The notes under the pieces: model-generated
Told to the model about the DNA's origin: nothing
The model's database searches: none
The model's input: only the letters and a program-made list of their open reading frames with translations
Shown: positions 7,101-15,742 of the stretch, one piece after another
How the letters are laid out: every line of letters starts with the position of its first letter
Position numbering within the stretch: position 1 is the first letter of the stretch
Source of the DNA: an uncultured Desulfovibrio sp.
Lineage (GTDB): Bacteria; Desulfobacterota; Desulfovibrionia; Desulfovibrionales; Desulfovibrionaceae
Direction of reading: 5' to 3'
DNA: 51,782 nucleotides
NCBI RefSeq assembly: GCF_910584445.1
Contig: NZ_CAJUBO010000019.1
Span: 1 to 51,782, forward strand
Made by a program: the position numbers and the translations under genes

Positions 7101-8138
7101 TCAGCGTTCTTCGCGGGGCGCCGTGGGCGCAAGATCGGGATCGAAGACGCGCGCGCCGTCGCTTTCCACCGTGGCCTTGGGCAGGATGGCCCGCAGCCGG
7201 GTGCGGAGATAGAGATTTTCCAGAAAGAGCGCCAGATGGTCCACCGCCTGGCGCACGAAGCTTCGCAGGCCCTCGTCGATGCGCGCGGCGCGCGTGCGCG
7301 CGAGGCAGAGCACGCCGCGCGCGCTCTTGTTGACCATGACGGGCAGGCAGATGGACGTCTGGAACTCCGGCATGCCCTCCACCTTGCCGAACAGCGCGGA
7401 CGCGGGCGTGGCCGCGTCGTTCTCGGCAAAGACGGGCTGCTCGTTGCGGAGGACCCAGCCCACGATGCCGCTGCCCAGGGGGCGCCAGCCGGAGGACCCT
7501 TCCGCAAGGAGCAGGGGCGAGGATTCGGCCTCCACGCAATACCGCTCCCCGGCGGGATCGATGGAGGCAAAGGCGCAGTACTCGAAGCCCGTGGCGTCAC
7601 GCATGGTGAGCAGGTAGTTTTCGAGGAACAGCGGCCAGCGCCGGTAGCGGAAGCGAAGATCCTGGATGACGCCCAGCTCGGCGAAATAGCGGGGGATGTC
7701 CCCGGCCATGTCCTGCCCCCCCAGGCTCGTCTGCAGGCGCGAGATCAGCTCGGCAAACAGCTGGAGCAGCTTGTAGTCCTTGTCGGAGAAGGAATACTGG
7801 CGCTTGCTGTCCACGCAGAGCACGCCGCCCGTGGGCACCGGGCAGCCCATGAAGGCCTTGATGCCGGTCTCCGCGCCGTCGGCGTAATAGCCGAGGTTGC
7901 TCTGGTGCTGGTCGAAATTGGGCACCAGGAGCGGCTCGCGGTTGCGGATGATCCAGCCGACCAGCCCCGCGCCGGGCCGGATGACGGCCTCGGGAGAGAT
8001 CGTTTCCCCCAGGCTGAAGGCCGCCGCGAGGTGGCAGGCGTCGTCATCCTCTTCCGGCAGGAAGAGCACGGCGGAATGCGCGTCAAAAACGCTGCAGATG
8101 ATGCTGAGGACATGCTGTTCAAGAGATGTGGCGTTCAT
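7101..8138 (-). CDS. Protein with two GAF domains
   Basis: A 345-residue soluble protein built from two GAF-like modules, roughly residues 5-135 and 165-310. Repeated landmarks support the duplication: GAGLVGWIIRNREPLLVPNF in the first and GSGIVGWVLRNEQPVFAEN in the second, each followed by a strand leading into GVLCVDSK or GVLCLART. GAF domains bind small ligands such as cyclic nucleotides or haem, or act as redox and protein-interaction modules; the ligand is not predictable here. There is no attached kinase, cyclase or DNA-binding domain, so it should act through a partner. It is the first gene of the group with the MreB-like gene directly after it, making that protein the obvious candidate partner. 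Confidence 0.88.
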   Translation of the reverse strand: MNATSLEQHVLSIICSVFDAHSAVLFLPEEDDDACHLAAAFSLGETISPEAVIRPGAGLVGWIIRNREPLLVPNFDQHQSNLGYYADGAETGIKAFMGCPVPTGGVLCVDSKRQYSFSDKDYKLLQLFAELISRLQTSLGGQDMAGDIPRYFAELGVIQDLRFRYRRWPLFLENYLLTMRDATGFEYCAFASIDPAGERYCVEAESSPLLLAEGSSGWRPLGSGIVGWVLRNEQPVFAENDAATPASALFGKVEGMPEFQTSICLPVMVNKSARGVLCLARTRAARIDEGLRSFVRQAVDHLALFLENLYLRTRLRAILPKATVESDGARVFDPDLAPTAPREER

Positions 8139-8286
8139 GGCGCGGCAGGGTTGAGGTGCGGACGGCGCGCCGCCGGAACGCCGGCCGCGCTGCGTCTTTT
8201 TGTACCAAAGCGGCCGCCGCGCCGCAACAGCTTTCCCCGGTGCCGGGTCCGCTTGCGCCGGGCGGCCGCCGGCGGCCGCTCCGCAC

Positions 8287-8330
8287 TGGAAGTTTTTTTA
8301 AAAAAGTGTTAGAAATGCTAAAAAAACAAC
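8287..8330 (+). promoter_or_regulatory. A+T-rich promoter-like stretch in a divergent intergenic region
   Basis: The 204-base divergent gap between the GAF gene and the orphan gene at 8343 is GC-rich except for this stretch. Possible elements are TGGAAG (8287-8292) and TAGAAA, 17 bases apart, with TGCTAAAAA just after as an alternative extended -10. If correct, transcription starts only about 10-20 bases before the start codon. I see no other feature in the gap. Confidence 0.35.
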
Positions 8331-8342
8331 GGATACCGCGTC

Positions 8343-10076
8343 ATGATTCGCTGGCAAGATGTTTTCAGCAAGGACGGCCACCCCTGGCGCGACGCCTGCG
8401 CCCTCTCCGACCCTCTGGCCGTGCGCGATCTTGCCGCGCTCAAGCGCTTCCTCGACGCCGTCCACATCCGCCACTGCCTGGTGCGCCCCTACCAGGAGGT
8501 GAAGGGCTACCCCCTGGTGGAAGGCCGGGAGCTGCTCCCCTCGTTCGACAACGACATGTTCGAATACAAGGATCTGCCCGGTTTCGCCCTGGTGGCCTTC
8601 GCGCGCCAGCTCGACTATTTCTCCGAGATCTTCCAGTTCGACAAGCTCCATCCCGTCGTCATGGGCGAAGGGGGGGCTTCCTGCCCGCTGGAAAATCAGG
8701 TCATGGAGCAGAATATCCAGACGCTCTCCACCCGCCTGCCCCGGGCCTGCCAGGATGCCTTCCGGCAGGAGTTCCGCTCCATGGACACGACCCTGCTCGA
8801 CTGCTACCCCTCCCTGCTCCCCTATCTGCTCCTCATGGACAGGGCGCAGGTCTTCGCCTGGGACGCGGACAGGCTCTTCCATCTGGCCGGGGTCTTCGCC
8901 TCCTTTCCCTCGGACATCGACAGCGAACTCAAGCGGTTCGGCATCCGCATCGGCAAGTTCGTCTATGGCGACAGCCAGATGTACGAGCGCAACCGGATGT
9001 TCGTCTACCAGTTCCTCATGGAGCTGTACGGGTTCCCCATCGTTTCCGAGCGGCGCACTTCAAGCGCCCTCTTCGCCCGCAAGCTGCACAAGATGGGCGA
9101 ACGGTTCCTCCTGCGGGTCATGGGCCAGAGCGACCGCACCCTCACCACCTATCTCTCCGACGGCGAGAACCGGCGCTACCCCCAGGTGGAAAAGATCGCC
9201 CTGGTCAGCGTCGACGAGGACCAGGAAGAAGCCCTCGGCATCATCGGCCGCGACGGCTTTTTCCTTGACGCGGCGCGGCGCGTGGTCATCCTGCGGGTCA
9301 TCTACCGCCAGCACCGCTTCGACTCCAGCAACGTGCGCCAGGACAGGGCGCTCTCCGTGGCGGCCCAGGAAGTGCTCCACCCCCTCACGGGCGAGGCGCT
9401 GCGCGGGCTGAACATCATCAAGGACACGAGCAACATGTTCCTCAGGCTCAACGACATCGTGCGCGGCGAATACACGGGCCGCATCATCTACAAGCGCACG
9501 GAGGTCGTGGAAAATACCGATACCCATGAGAAGCGCCTCAAGTTCCTCTACAGCTGGCTGAGCAAGCACCAGCGCAGGATGATCAGCTACAGCGACGACT
9601 TTTTCGCCAATGTGGGCAAGGTGCTCGCAGGCTACCTCTACGATCCGAAGAATGTGGAAATCTTCGACAACATGCGCGAACTCCATCAGGAGGTCTGCAC
9701 ACGCTTCAGCTACATCCAGCAGGCGCGGCGCGTGCGCATCCTGGAAGACATCAGCCACAGGAGCTACAAGGGCGAGCGCCTCTCCTACCGCCAGATGACC
9801 CGCGAGGCGCTGGCCCTGCTGAACGAACTCCAGTTCGAGATCGTCAACTTCTTCCCGGCCCTGGTGGACGACATCATCACCTGCATGGAGACGATCCTTC
9901 ATGACAGGTACCTCCAGCGCAACTATATCGAGGCGCCCGAAGGCTCCCTCACGCGCGCGGGGCAGGAGATCCGCAAGAATTACGGCAGGATCGTCTCCCT
10001 GCTTGACGGCTTCCGGGCCGTACGCAAGTCGCGCCTCGCCGGAGAGGCGCGCCAGATGAAGGAGGCCGTGGCATGA
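8343..10076 (+). CDS. Conserved-looking 577-residue protein of unknown function
   Basis: I do not recognise a family. The protein is soluble, with no signal peptide and no clear membrane segment, and is rich in aromatic and charged residues, which points to a helical fold. The N-terminal third contains LDYFSEIFQFDKLHPVVMGE; the C-terminal half is more strongly helical (SWLSKHQRRMISYSDDFFAN, ISHRSYKGERLSYRQMTREA). There is no P-loop, zinc cluster or DNA-binding motif. Codon use matches the neighbours. The ribosome site before the ATG at 8343 is weak. The gene heads an operon of seven and overlaps rsmE by four bases, so it is co-translated with tRNA/rRNA-type functions, but this does not define its role. 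Confidence 0.82.
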   Translation: MIRWQDVFSKDGHPWRDACALSDPLAVRDLAALKRFLDAVHIRHCLVRPYQEVKGYPLVEGRELLPSFDNDMFEYKDLPGFALVAFARQLDYFSEIFQFDKLHPVVMGEGGASCPLENQVMEQNIQTLSTRLPRACQDAFRQEFRSMDTTLLDCYPSLLPYLLLMDRAQVFAWDADRLFHLAGVFASFPSDIDSELKRFGIRIGKFVYGDSQMYERNRMFVYQFLMELYGFPIVSERRTSSALFARKLHKMGERFLLRVMGQSDRTLTTYLSDGENRRYPQVEKIALVSVDEDQEEALGIIGRDGFFLDAARRVVILRVIYRQHRFDSSNVRQDRALSVAAQEVLHPLTGEALRGLNIIKDTSNMFLRLNDIVRGEYTGRIIYKRTEVVENTDTHEKRLKFLYSWLSKHQRRMISYSDDFFANVGKVLAGYLYDPKNVEIFDNMRELHQEVCTRFSYIQQARRVRILEDISHRSYKGERLSYRQMTREALALLNELQFEIVNFFPALVDDIITCMETILHDRYLQRNYIEAPEGSLTRAGQEIRKNYGRIVSLLDGFRAVRKSRLAGEARQMKEAVA

Positions 10077-10936
10077 GCGGCCGCGGCGCCCCGCGCGCCT
10101 GTGCCGTCGCCGGCGGCGCCATGGCCGGCCTGCCGCGGTTCTACCTGGCGCCCGACTGCTGGCCGGACCCCGCCCCGGAAGGCGATGCGGGTCCCCATGC
10201 GGAAGTGCGCCTTGAGGGGCAGGAGGCCGCCCATTGCCGCGTGTTGCGCCTGGACCCCGGTGACGGCGCCCTCCTTCTGGACGGCCGGGGCAGGATCGGA
10301 CGCTGCCGCGTTCGTGCCGTGGGCCGCAAGGACGCGCGCCTGGAACTCCTCGGCTGGAGCTTCCGGCCGCAGCCCTCCGCGCGGGCGGTCATGGCGCTTG
10401 CCCTGAGCAAGGCCGTGCGCCGGGGCTTTTTCATGGAAAAGGCCGTGGAACTCGGCGCTGCGGGGATCTGGCTCTGGCAGGGCGACCACAGTCAGGGAAA
10501 GCTCCCGGGCGACGCGGCCCAAAGCTGCCGGGGACAGATGATCGCGGGCGCCAAGCAGTGCGGCAATCCGTGGCTTCCCGAAGTGCGCGCCTGCTCGGGC
10601 ATCGACGGGGTCATCGCCCTGGCCGCCGGCGCGGACCGGCGCATCCTGCCGTGGGAGATGCAGGAGGGCGTGCCCATGCTGGAGCCGTCCATGGCCGGGC
10701 GCCCGGGCCTCACCGTCTACGTCATCGGGCCTGAAGGGGGCTTTTCGGAACGGGAACTGGCCGCGCTCCGGGCGGCGGCGTTCACGCCCGTGAGCCTGGG
10801 CGGCCGCATCCTGCGCTGCGAGACCGCGGCCACGCTCTGCCTGGGGCTGCACTGGTGGGCCTCGCAGTTGCCGGGCGGCCCGGATTTCCGGGGTCCCGAC
10901 GAAAACGGCGCAACCCAGGCAGGCCCGCTGCCATGA
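10073..10936 (+). CDS. rsmE: 16S rRNA m3U1498 methyltransferase RsmE
   Basis: A 287-residue SPOUT-class methyltransferase that methylates N3 of U1498 in 16S rRNA using S-adenosylmethionine. An N-terminal PUA-like part includes LEGQEAAHCRVLRLDPGD, the typical H..vLR...Gd motif. The C-terminal SPOUT knot carries ALALSKAVRRGFFMEKAVELGA, then VIGPEGGFSERELAALRAA and LGGRILRCETAA, both RsmE hallmarks (IGPEGG, LG.rILR.ETA). The start overlaps the previous stop as ATGA, and a later internal ATG at residue 17 would give a more usual N-terminus (MAGLPRFYLAPD). Its own stop overlaps rarA the same way. Confidence 0.95.
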   Translation: MSGRGAPRACAVAGGAMAGLPRFYLAPDCWPDPAPEGDAGPHAEVRLEGQEAAHCRVLRLDPGDGALLLDGRGRIGRCRVRAVGRKDARLELLGWSFRPQPSARAVMALALSKAVRRGFFMEKAVELGAAGIWLWQGDHSQGKLPGDAAQSCRGQMIAGAKQCGNPWLPEVRACSGIDGVIALAAGADRRILPWEMQEGVPMLEPSMAGRPGLTVYVIGPEGGFSERELAALRAAAFTPVSLGGRILRCETAATLCLGLHWWASQLPGGPDFRGPDENGATQAGPLP

Positions 10937-12162
10937 GTGTGGAACAGCCGCTTCCCGAGCGCCTGCGCCCTGAGGACATGGCGCAGTTCCTCGGCCAGAG
11001 CCACCTTGCCGGGCGCCTGCGCTCGCTCATGCAGGCGCGGCGCCTGCCCAGCCTGCTGTTTTTCGGGCCACCCGGCTGCGGCAAGTCCACCCTTGCCCTC
11101 CTGCTCGCCAGGTCAACGGGCAAAAAATACCTGCGCCTCTCCGCGCCCGAGGCCGGACTCCAGCACCTGCGCCGCTCCCTTGCCGGGGTGGAGATCCTCA
11201 TTCTTGACGAACTGCACCGCTTTTCCAAGGCCCAGCAGGATTTTTTCCTGCCACTGGTGGAATCCGGCGAGCTTACCCTGCTGGCTACCACCACGGAAAA
11301 TCCCTCGTTCAGCGTCACGCGCCAGCTGCTTTCCCGGCTGCATGTGCTGCGCCTGCGGCCCCTGGGCCGCAACGAACTGCGGGATCTTGCGCGGCGCGGC
11401 GCGCTCTCGCTCTCGCTCACCCTGGGCGAGGATGTCCTCGACCTTCTGGCAGGCTCGGCCAACGGCGATGCCCGCACCCTGCTCAATCTGGTGGAATATG
11501 TGGCCGCCCTGCCGGAGGAACAGCGCGACGCGGAATCCGTGCGCGCGGCCCTGCCGGAAATGCTGGTCCGCCATGACAAGGACGGCGACAGCCACTACGA
11601 ATTCGCCTCGGCGCTCATCAAGTCCATCCGCGGCAGCGATGTGGACGCGGCCCTCTACTACCTCGCCTGCCTGCTCGAAGGCGGGGAGGACCCGCGCTTC
11701 ATCTGCCGCCGCCTCATCCTGTCCGCATCCGAGGATGTGGGCCTTGCCGACCCGGCGGCCCTGCCCCTGGCCGTGGCCTGCCAGCAGGCCGTGGAATTCA
11801 CCGGCATGCCCGAAGGCTTCATCCCCCTGGCCGAGACGACCGTGTACCTGGCGCTGGCGCGCAAGAGCAATTCCTCCTATGCCGCCTATCTCAATGCCGC
11901 GCGCGAGGTGCGCCAAAGCGGGCCGCTGCCGGTGCCGCTCCATCTGCGCAACGCCACCACGCCGCTGCAGAAGGAATGGGGCTACGGCAAGGAATACAGA
12001 TATCCGCACAACTATGCCGACTCCTGGGTACGGCAGGACTACCTGCCCCCGGAACTGGCGGACCGGCGCTTCTACCAGCCGCGCGACAATGGCGCGGAAC
12101 CGCGCCTGGCCCAGTGGTGGCGCCAGATCCACAATCGCAAAAAACCGGACGGTCCCGCATGA
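10933..12162 (+). CDS. rarA: Replication-associated recombination protein RarA (MgsA)
   Basis: A 409-residue AAA+ ATPase of the RarA/MgsA/WRNIP1 family, which acts at stalled replication forks and in recombination. Walker A is FFGPPGCGKST (about 37-47), Walker B is ILILDELHRFSKAQQDF, and TTTENPSFSV is the sensor-1/clamp-loader-like motif. The C-terminal tetramerisation part is diagnostic: DAALYYLACLLEGGEDPRFI followed by RRLILSASEDVGLADP. The final WGYGKEYRYPHNY is also typical (YKYPHdy). ATG at 10933 overlaps the rsmE stop (ATGA); the family N-terminus PLPERLRPEDMAQFLGQ confirms the start. Confidence 0.96.
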   Translation: MSVEQPLPERLRPEDMAQFLGQSHLAGRLRSLMQARRLPSLLFFGPPGCGKSTLALLLARSTGKKYLRLSAPEAGLQHLRRSLAGVEILILDELHRFSKAQQDFFLPLVESGELTLLATTTENPSFSVTRQLLSRLHVLRLRPLGRNELRDLARRGALSLSLTLGEDVLDLLAGSANGDARTLLNLVEYVAALPEEQRDAESVRAALPEMLVRHDKDGDSHYEFASALIKSIRGSDVDAALYYLACLLEGGEDPRFICRRLILSASEDVGLADPAALPLAVACQQAVEFTGMPEGFIPLAETTVYLALARKSNSSYAAYLNAAREVRQSGPLPVPLHLRNATTPLQKEWGYGKEYRYPHNYADSWVRQDYLPPELADRRFYQPRDNGAEPRLAQWWRQIHNRKKPDGPA

Positions 12163-13049
12163 CACCCTCCCCAGATCCCGCGCAGCCCGCGGGCGCTGCC
12201 GCCTTTCCCGTGGCGCCCGCGCCCTTTCCGCCCTTTGCCGAGGGCATCATCGCCGACAAGTACGGCCGGGGAAACAGCTACCGCGGCCCGCGCGTCCCGG
12301 CCGGCGCCCTGACGCGCCTTGCCCCCTCCCCCTGTTTTTATGCGCGCCTCTTCCTCGGGCCGGTGCGCTGGCTCTGCCGCCGGGCGGCCCGGGGGCGCTG
12401 CGACGACGCGGCCTGGGTCCATGCCAGCGACTGGTGCGCCGACCTCGTGGAGCGCATGGGCTGCCCCGTGGATGTGGACGGCATGGACGCCATCAGCGCC
12501 ACGGAGGAACCCTGCATCTTCGTTGCCAACCACATGAGCACCCTGGAGACCTTCATGCTGCCCGGCATCATCCGCCCGCGGCGGCCGGTGACCTTCGTGG
12601 TCAAGGAAAGCCTCGTGCGGATGCCCTTTTTCGGGGCGGTCATGCGTTCCCGCGATCCCATCGTCGTGGGCAGGACCAACCCTCGCGAGGATCTCGCGGC
12701 GGTCCTCGAGGGCGGCGCGGAACGCCTGGGCAGGGGCATCTCGCTCATCATTTTTCCGCAGAGCACCCGCTCCCTCGTGTTCGACGAACACCGGTTCAAC
12801 AGCATCGCGGTCAAGCTCGCGCGCAAGTCCGGGGCGCCCCTGGTGCCCCTGGCCCTCAAGACCGACGCCTGGGGCCAGGGCAGAAAGATCAAGGAGCTTG
12901 GGCCGGTCAGGCCCGGCATGCCCGTGCGCTACAGGTTCGGCGCGCCTCTGCGCGTGAACGGCAATGGCAGGGAGGAGCACGCCGCCATCTGCGCCTTCAT
13001 CGCGGGGACGCTCGGGGAATGGCAGGCAAAGGACGGCATGAACGCATGA
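12159..13049 (+). CDS. PlsC-family lysophospholipid acyltransferase (variant motifs)
   Basis: A 296-residue member of the PlsC/AGPAT acyltransferase family, which moves an acyl group onto a lysophospholipid or related acceptor at the inner membrane. Motif I is NHMSTLE, so the usual H-x4-D reads H-x4-E here. Motif II lies around DPIVVGRTNPRED. Motif III is FPQSTRS where FPEGTRS is usual. Three signature positions (D to E, E to Q, G to S) are therefore substituted, so activity or acceptor may differ from classical PlsC. An N-terminal 75-residue part precedes the domain and includes a moderately hydrophobic segment. ATGA overlaps link it to rarA upstream and the metal-binding protein gene downstream. 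Confidence 0.85.
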   Translation: MTPSPDPAQPAGAAAFPVAPAPFPPFAEGIIADKYGRGNSYRGPRVPAGALTRLAPSPCFYARLFLGPVRWLCRRAARGRCDDAAWVHASDWCADLVERMGCPVDVDGMDAISATEEPCIFVANHMSTLETFMLPGIIRPRRPVTFVVKESLVRMPFFGAVMRSRDPIVVGRTNPREDLAAVLEGGAERLGRGISLIIFPQSTRSLVFDEHRFNSIAVKLARKSGAPLVPLALKTDAWGQGRKIKELGPVRPGMPVRYRFGAPLRVNGNGREEHAAICAFIAGTLGEWQAKDGMNA

Positions 13050-14011
13050 CCGCGCGCCGCTGTTCCGCCCTGGCGGCGCTTGCCTGCCTGCTGATATGCG
13101 CCCTGGCCTGCCCGCCCCGCGCCGCCCGCGCGGCGTCCACGCCTTCGTCTTCCGCGGGAGCGGACGGCCGCTTCACCGTGCTGGCGACCACCTTTCCGGT
13201 CTGGCTCTTCACGCGCAATGTCTGCCGCGACGTGCCCGGCGTGCGCGTGGAGCTTTTCGTGCCCGCGCAGACGGGCTGCCCGCACGAATTCGCGCCAAGC
13301 CCGGCGGATCTCCGCAAGCTGGCCGGGGCGGATGCCCTCGTCGTCAACGGACTCGGGCTGGAGGCGTTCCTCGCCCGGCCCGTGCGCGCCCTCGACCGCG
13401 AGCACATGGTCATCGACGCCAGCCGCGGCGCCACGCCCCTGCCCGCGCCGGTGGGAGCCGCCGGCGACGACGGGCACGGCGCGCCGGGCGTCAACCCCCA
13501 CATTTTTGCCGCTCCCGCCCAGGCCGCCCGCATGGCGCGCGCCATCGGCGAGGGTCTGGCGCGGCGCGACCCGGCGCACGCTCCGGCCTACCGCGCCAAC
13601 GCCTCGGCCTATGCGGAACGTCTGGAAACGCTGGCGGCCGACCTTGCCGCCATCGGCAAAAACGCCCCGCGCACGGGCATCGTCCTCCAGCATGACGACC
13701 TCGCCTACCTGGCCCATGACGCCGGCCTGAAAACGCTGGCCGTGCTGCGGACAGGCGATGAGGCAGGCACGCTTTCCGCCGCGCGCCTCAACTCCCTGGC
13801 GCGCCGTCTCGCAACGGAGCGCCCGGTCCTCATCGCCGGGGAGCCTCCCGCTCCCGGCCACGGCGTGGAACTGCTCGCGCGTGAGAGCGGCATCCCCTGG
13901 GCGCTCCTCGATCCCGTGGCCTCGGGTCCGGAAAACGCGCCTCTGGACTATTACGAACGCGCCATGCGCGCCAATGCCCAGACCCTGCGCCGGTATTTCG
14001 ATGTTCCCTGA
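13046..14011 (+). CDS. znuA: Metal ABC transporter substrate-binding protein (ZnuA/TroA type)
   Basis: A 321-residue exported protein of the cluster-9 family that captures Zn2+ or Mn2+ in the periplasm. A signal peptide covers about residues 1-30 (hydrophobic core, then ARAAS). Probable metal ligands are the histidine in GCPHEFAPSPADLRKL, the histidine in NPHIFAAPAQA, the histidine in LQHDDLAYLAHDAGL, and the acidic residue in VLIAGEPPAPGHGVELLA. The long histidine-rich loop typical of ZnuA is reduced to a short GDDGHG stretch, so zinc versus manganese is not settled. ATGA overlap with the acyltransferase gene. The next two genes supply the ATPase and permease. Confidence 0.9.
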   Translation: MTARRCSALAALACLLICALACPPRAARAASTPSSSAGADGRFTVLATTFPVWLFTRNVCRDVPGVRVELFVPAQTGCPHEFAPSPADLRKLAGADALVVNGLGLEAFLARPVRALDREHMVIDASRGATPLPAPVGAAGDDGHGAPGVNPHIFAAPAQAARMARAIGEGLARRDPAHAPAYRANASAYAERLETLAADLAAIGKNAPRTGIVLQHDDLAYLAHDAGLKTLAVLRTGDEAGTLSAARLNSLARRLATERPVLIAGEPPAPGHGVELLARESGIPWALLDPVASGPENAPLDYYERAMRANAQTLRRYFDVP

Positions 14012-14867
14012 ACGCGGGCGACACAGCGCTTCTCCCGGTGCGCCTTGCGTCCGCTTCGAGCATGTGCGCGTGGAGGCGGCGGGGCGCGCCATCCTGGAGG
14101 ATGTGAACGCCATGGCCCCGGCGGGGGGCGCCACGGTGCTCATGGGTCCCAACGGCGCGGGCAAGACCACCCTTCTCCATTGTCTTCTGGGCGAAACGGC
14201 CCATGGCGGACGCATCGTCCTTGAGGGGGGCGGCCGCCGGATCGCCCATGTGCCGCAGCAACTGGTGGTGGAGCGCGGGCTGCCCCTGAGCGTGCGGGAA
14301 TTTCTTGCCCTGGGCGCGCAGCGCCGGCCGCTCTGGCTCGGCGTTTCCGCCGCCGCCCGCCGGACCGGACGCCGCCTGCTGGAGGCGGTGGACGCCGCGG
14401 AACTGGAGCAGCGGCGCCTGGGGGAACTTTCCGGCGGCGAACTGCGCCGGGTGCTCCTGGCCGAAGCCCTCGGCCATGATCCCGACCTGCTCGTTCTCGA
14501 CGAGGCCGAGGCGGGCGTCGACGTCCACGGCGAACGCCTGTTCTGGGAGGTGCTCGACGCCGCGCGCCGCGAGCGCGGCTTCACCCTCATCATGGTCAGC
14601 CACAACCTGCCGCTGGCCGCCCATTACGCCACCCACGTCATCTGCCTGGACAGGCGCGTGCTGGCCGAGGGCGCGCCGCGCGAAACGCTCACCGCGCCGC
14701 TCCTGCTCACGCTCTTCGGGGTGCCCATCCACCTCTATCCCGACCAGTGCGGCCTGGCGGGTCCGTCCTGCCCGCAGTGCGGGGCGCTCTCCACACCGGA
14801 CCATATCGCCGCCGGGGCGCCGGGCGCCCCGGGATGCTGCCCCCTGCGCGACCGGAGGCATCCATGA
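14001..14867 (+). CDS. znuC: Metal ABC transporter ATP-binding protein (ZnuC/TroB type)
   Basis: A 288-residue ABC ATPase. Walker A is MGPNGAGKTTLL, the Q-loop is AHVPQQ, the signature is LSGGELRRVLLAEAL, Walker B is LLVLDEAEAGVD and the switch histidine is in MVSHNLPLAAHYA. The ATPase core matches cluster-9 metal importers. The C-terminal extension is cysteine-containing (PDQCGLAGPSCPQCGAL, later GCCPLRD) and could bind metal, as a sensor or regulator of uptake. The start at 14001 lies within the end of the znuA-like gene (11-base overlap) with no strong ribosome site, so a GTG further in is possible. The stop overlaps the permease gene as ATGA. Confidence 0.92.
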   Translation: MFPERGRHSASPGAPCVRFEHVRVEAAGRAILEDVNAMAPAGGATVLMGPNGAGKTTLLHCLLGETAHGGRIVLEGGGRRIAHVPQQLVVERGLPLSVREFLALGAQRRPLWLGVSAAARRTGRRLLEAVDAAELEQRRLGELSGGELRRVLLAEALGHDPDLLVLDEAEAGVDVHGERLFWEVLDAARRERGFTLIMVSHNLPLAAHYATHVICLDRRVLAEGAPRETLTAPLLLTLFGVPIHLYPDQCGLAGPSCPQCGALSTPDHIAAGAPGAPGCCPLRDRRHP

Positions 14868-15730
14868 CCTCCCTGCTCGCTGCCGCGTGCGACGTCCTGG
14901 GCCTGCTCCCCCTGGACTGCCTCGAGCCGCGCTTCATGCGCCAGGCGCTCCTGGCCCTGCTCCTGCTCACGCCCATGACCTCCATGCTCGGCGTCCAGGT
15001 GACGCTCTACCGCATGGCTTTTTTTTCGGATGCGGTGGGCCATTCGGCCTTTGCGGGCGTGGCGCTGGGGCTGCTCCTCGGCGCGCCGCCGGATGCGGCC
15101 ATGCTCGTTTTTGGCGTTCTCGTGGGCCTTGCCGTCATGGCTGTCCAGCGCACGAGCGGACTCTCGGCGGACACGGCCATCGGCATCATCTTTTCGGCCG
15201 TCGTGGCCTTCGGCCTTGCCGTGGTCAGCCGCGCCAGCGGACTCGGCCGGCAGATGGGGCAATTCCTTTACGGCGACATCCTCACCGTGGGCGACGGCGA
15301 AATCGCGGCCCTCGCCTGCCTGCTGCTGCTTTTGCTGCTCTTCGAAATCGCGGGCTGGAACCGCCTGCTCGCCATGGCCCTCAGCCCGGTGACGGCGCGT
15401 GTCCAGGGCATCCATACGGCGTTCTGGCACTACCTCTTCGCCGGGCTGCTCGCTCTGGTGGTCATGTTTTCCGTGCGGGCCGTGGGCGTGCTGCTCATGA
15501 CGGCCCTGCTTGTGGTGCCGGCCGCCACGGCGCGCAATCTCGCCCGCAGCGCGGGCGGCATGTTCTGGTGGTCGCTCGCCGTGGGCGTCAGTTCCGGCGC
15601 GGCCGGGCTGCTGCTCTCCGCCCAGGACTGGCTGGCAACGGCCAGCGGCGCGACGGTCGTCCTCGTGGCGTGCGCGTGGTTTGCCGTGAGCTGTTGCGTG
15701 CGGGCGCGGCGGGGCGCCCGGCGAGGGTAG
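14864..15730 (+). CDS. znuB: Metal ABC transporter permease (ZnuB/TroC type)
   Basis: A 288-residue integral membrane protein with about eight hydrophobic segments, the ABC-3 permease of a Zn/Mn importer. Family landmarks are MTSMLGVQVTLYRMAFFSDA followed by VGHSAFAGVALG (the DAvgHsalaGvaLg motif), TDTAIGI-like SADTAIGIIFS, the GDILTV cytoplasmic turn that contacts the ATPase, and ALLVVPAATARNLARS near the end (LLv.PaatA..l). It is the last gene of the operon. Repeat copy 3 follows within 15 bases, and no classical terminator is seen. Confidence 0.93.
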   Translation: MTSLLAAACDVLGLLPLDCLEPRFMRQALLALLLLTPMTSMLGVQVTLYRMAFFSDAVGHSAFAGVALGLLLGAPPDAAMLVFGVLVGLAVMAVQRTSGLSADTAIGIIFSAVVAFGLAVVSRASGLGRQMGQFLYGDILTVGDGEIAALACLLLLLLLFEIAGWNRLLAMALSPVTARVQGIHTAFWHYLFAGLLALVVMFSVRAVGVLLMTALLVVPAATARNLARSAGGMFWWSLAVGVSSGAAGLLLSAQDWLATASGATVVLVACAWFAVSCCVRARRGARRG

Positions 15731-15742
15731 GGGCAGAGTTCC

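Noticed and set aside
10937..13045. A long plus-strand frame running into the metal-binding protein gene
   Set aside because: Only its last 321 codons, from 13046, make sense (signal peptide and metal ligands). The earlier part is an out-of-frame reading of rarA and the acyltransferase gene.
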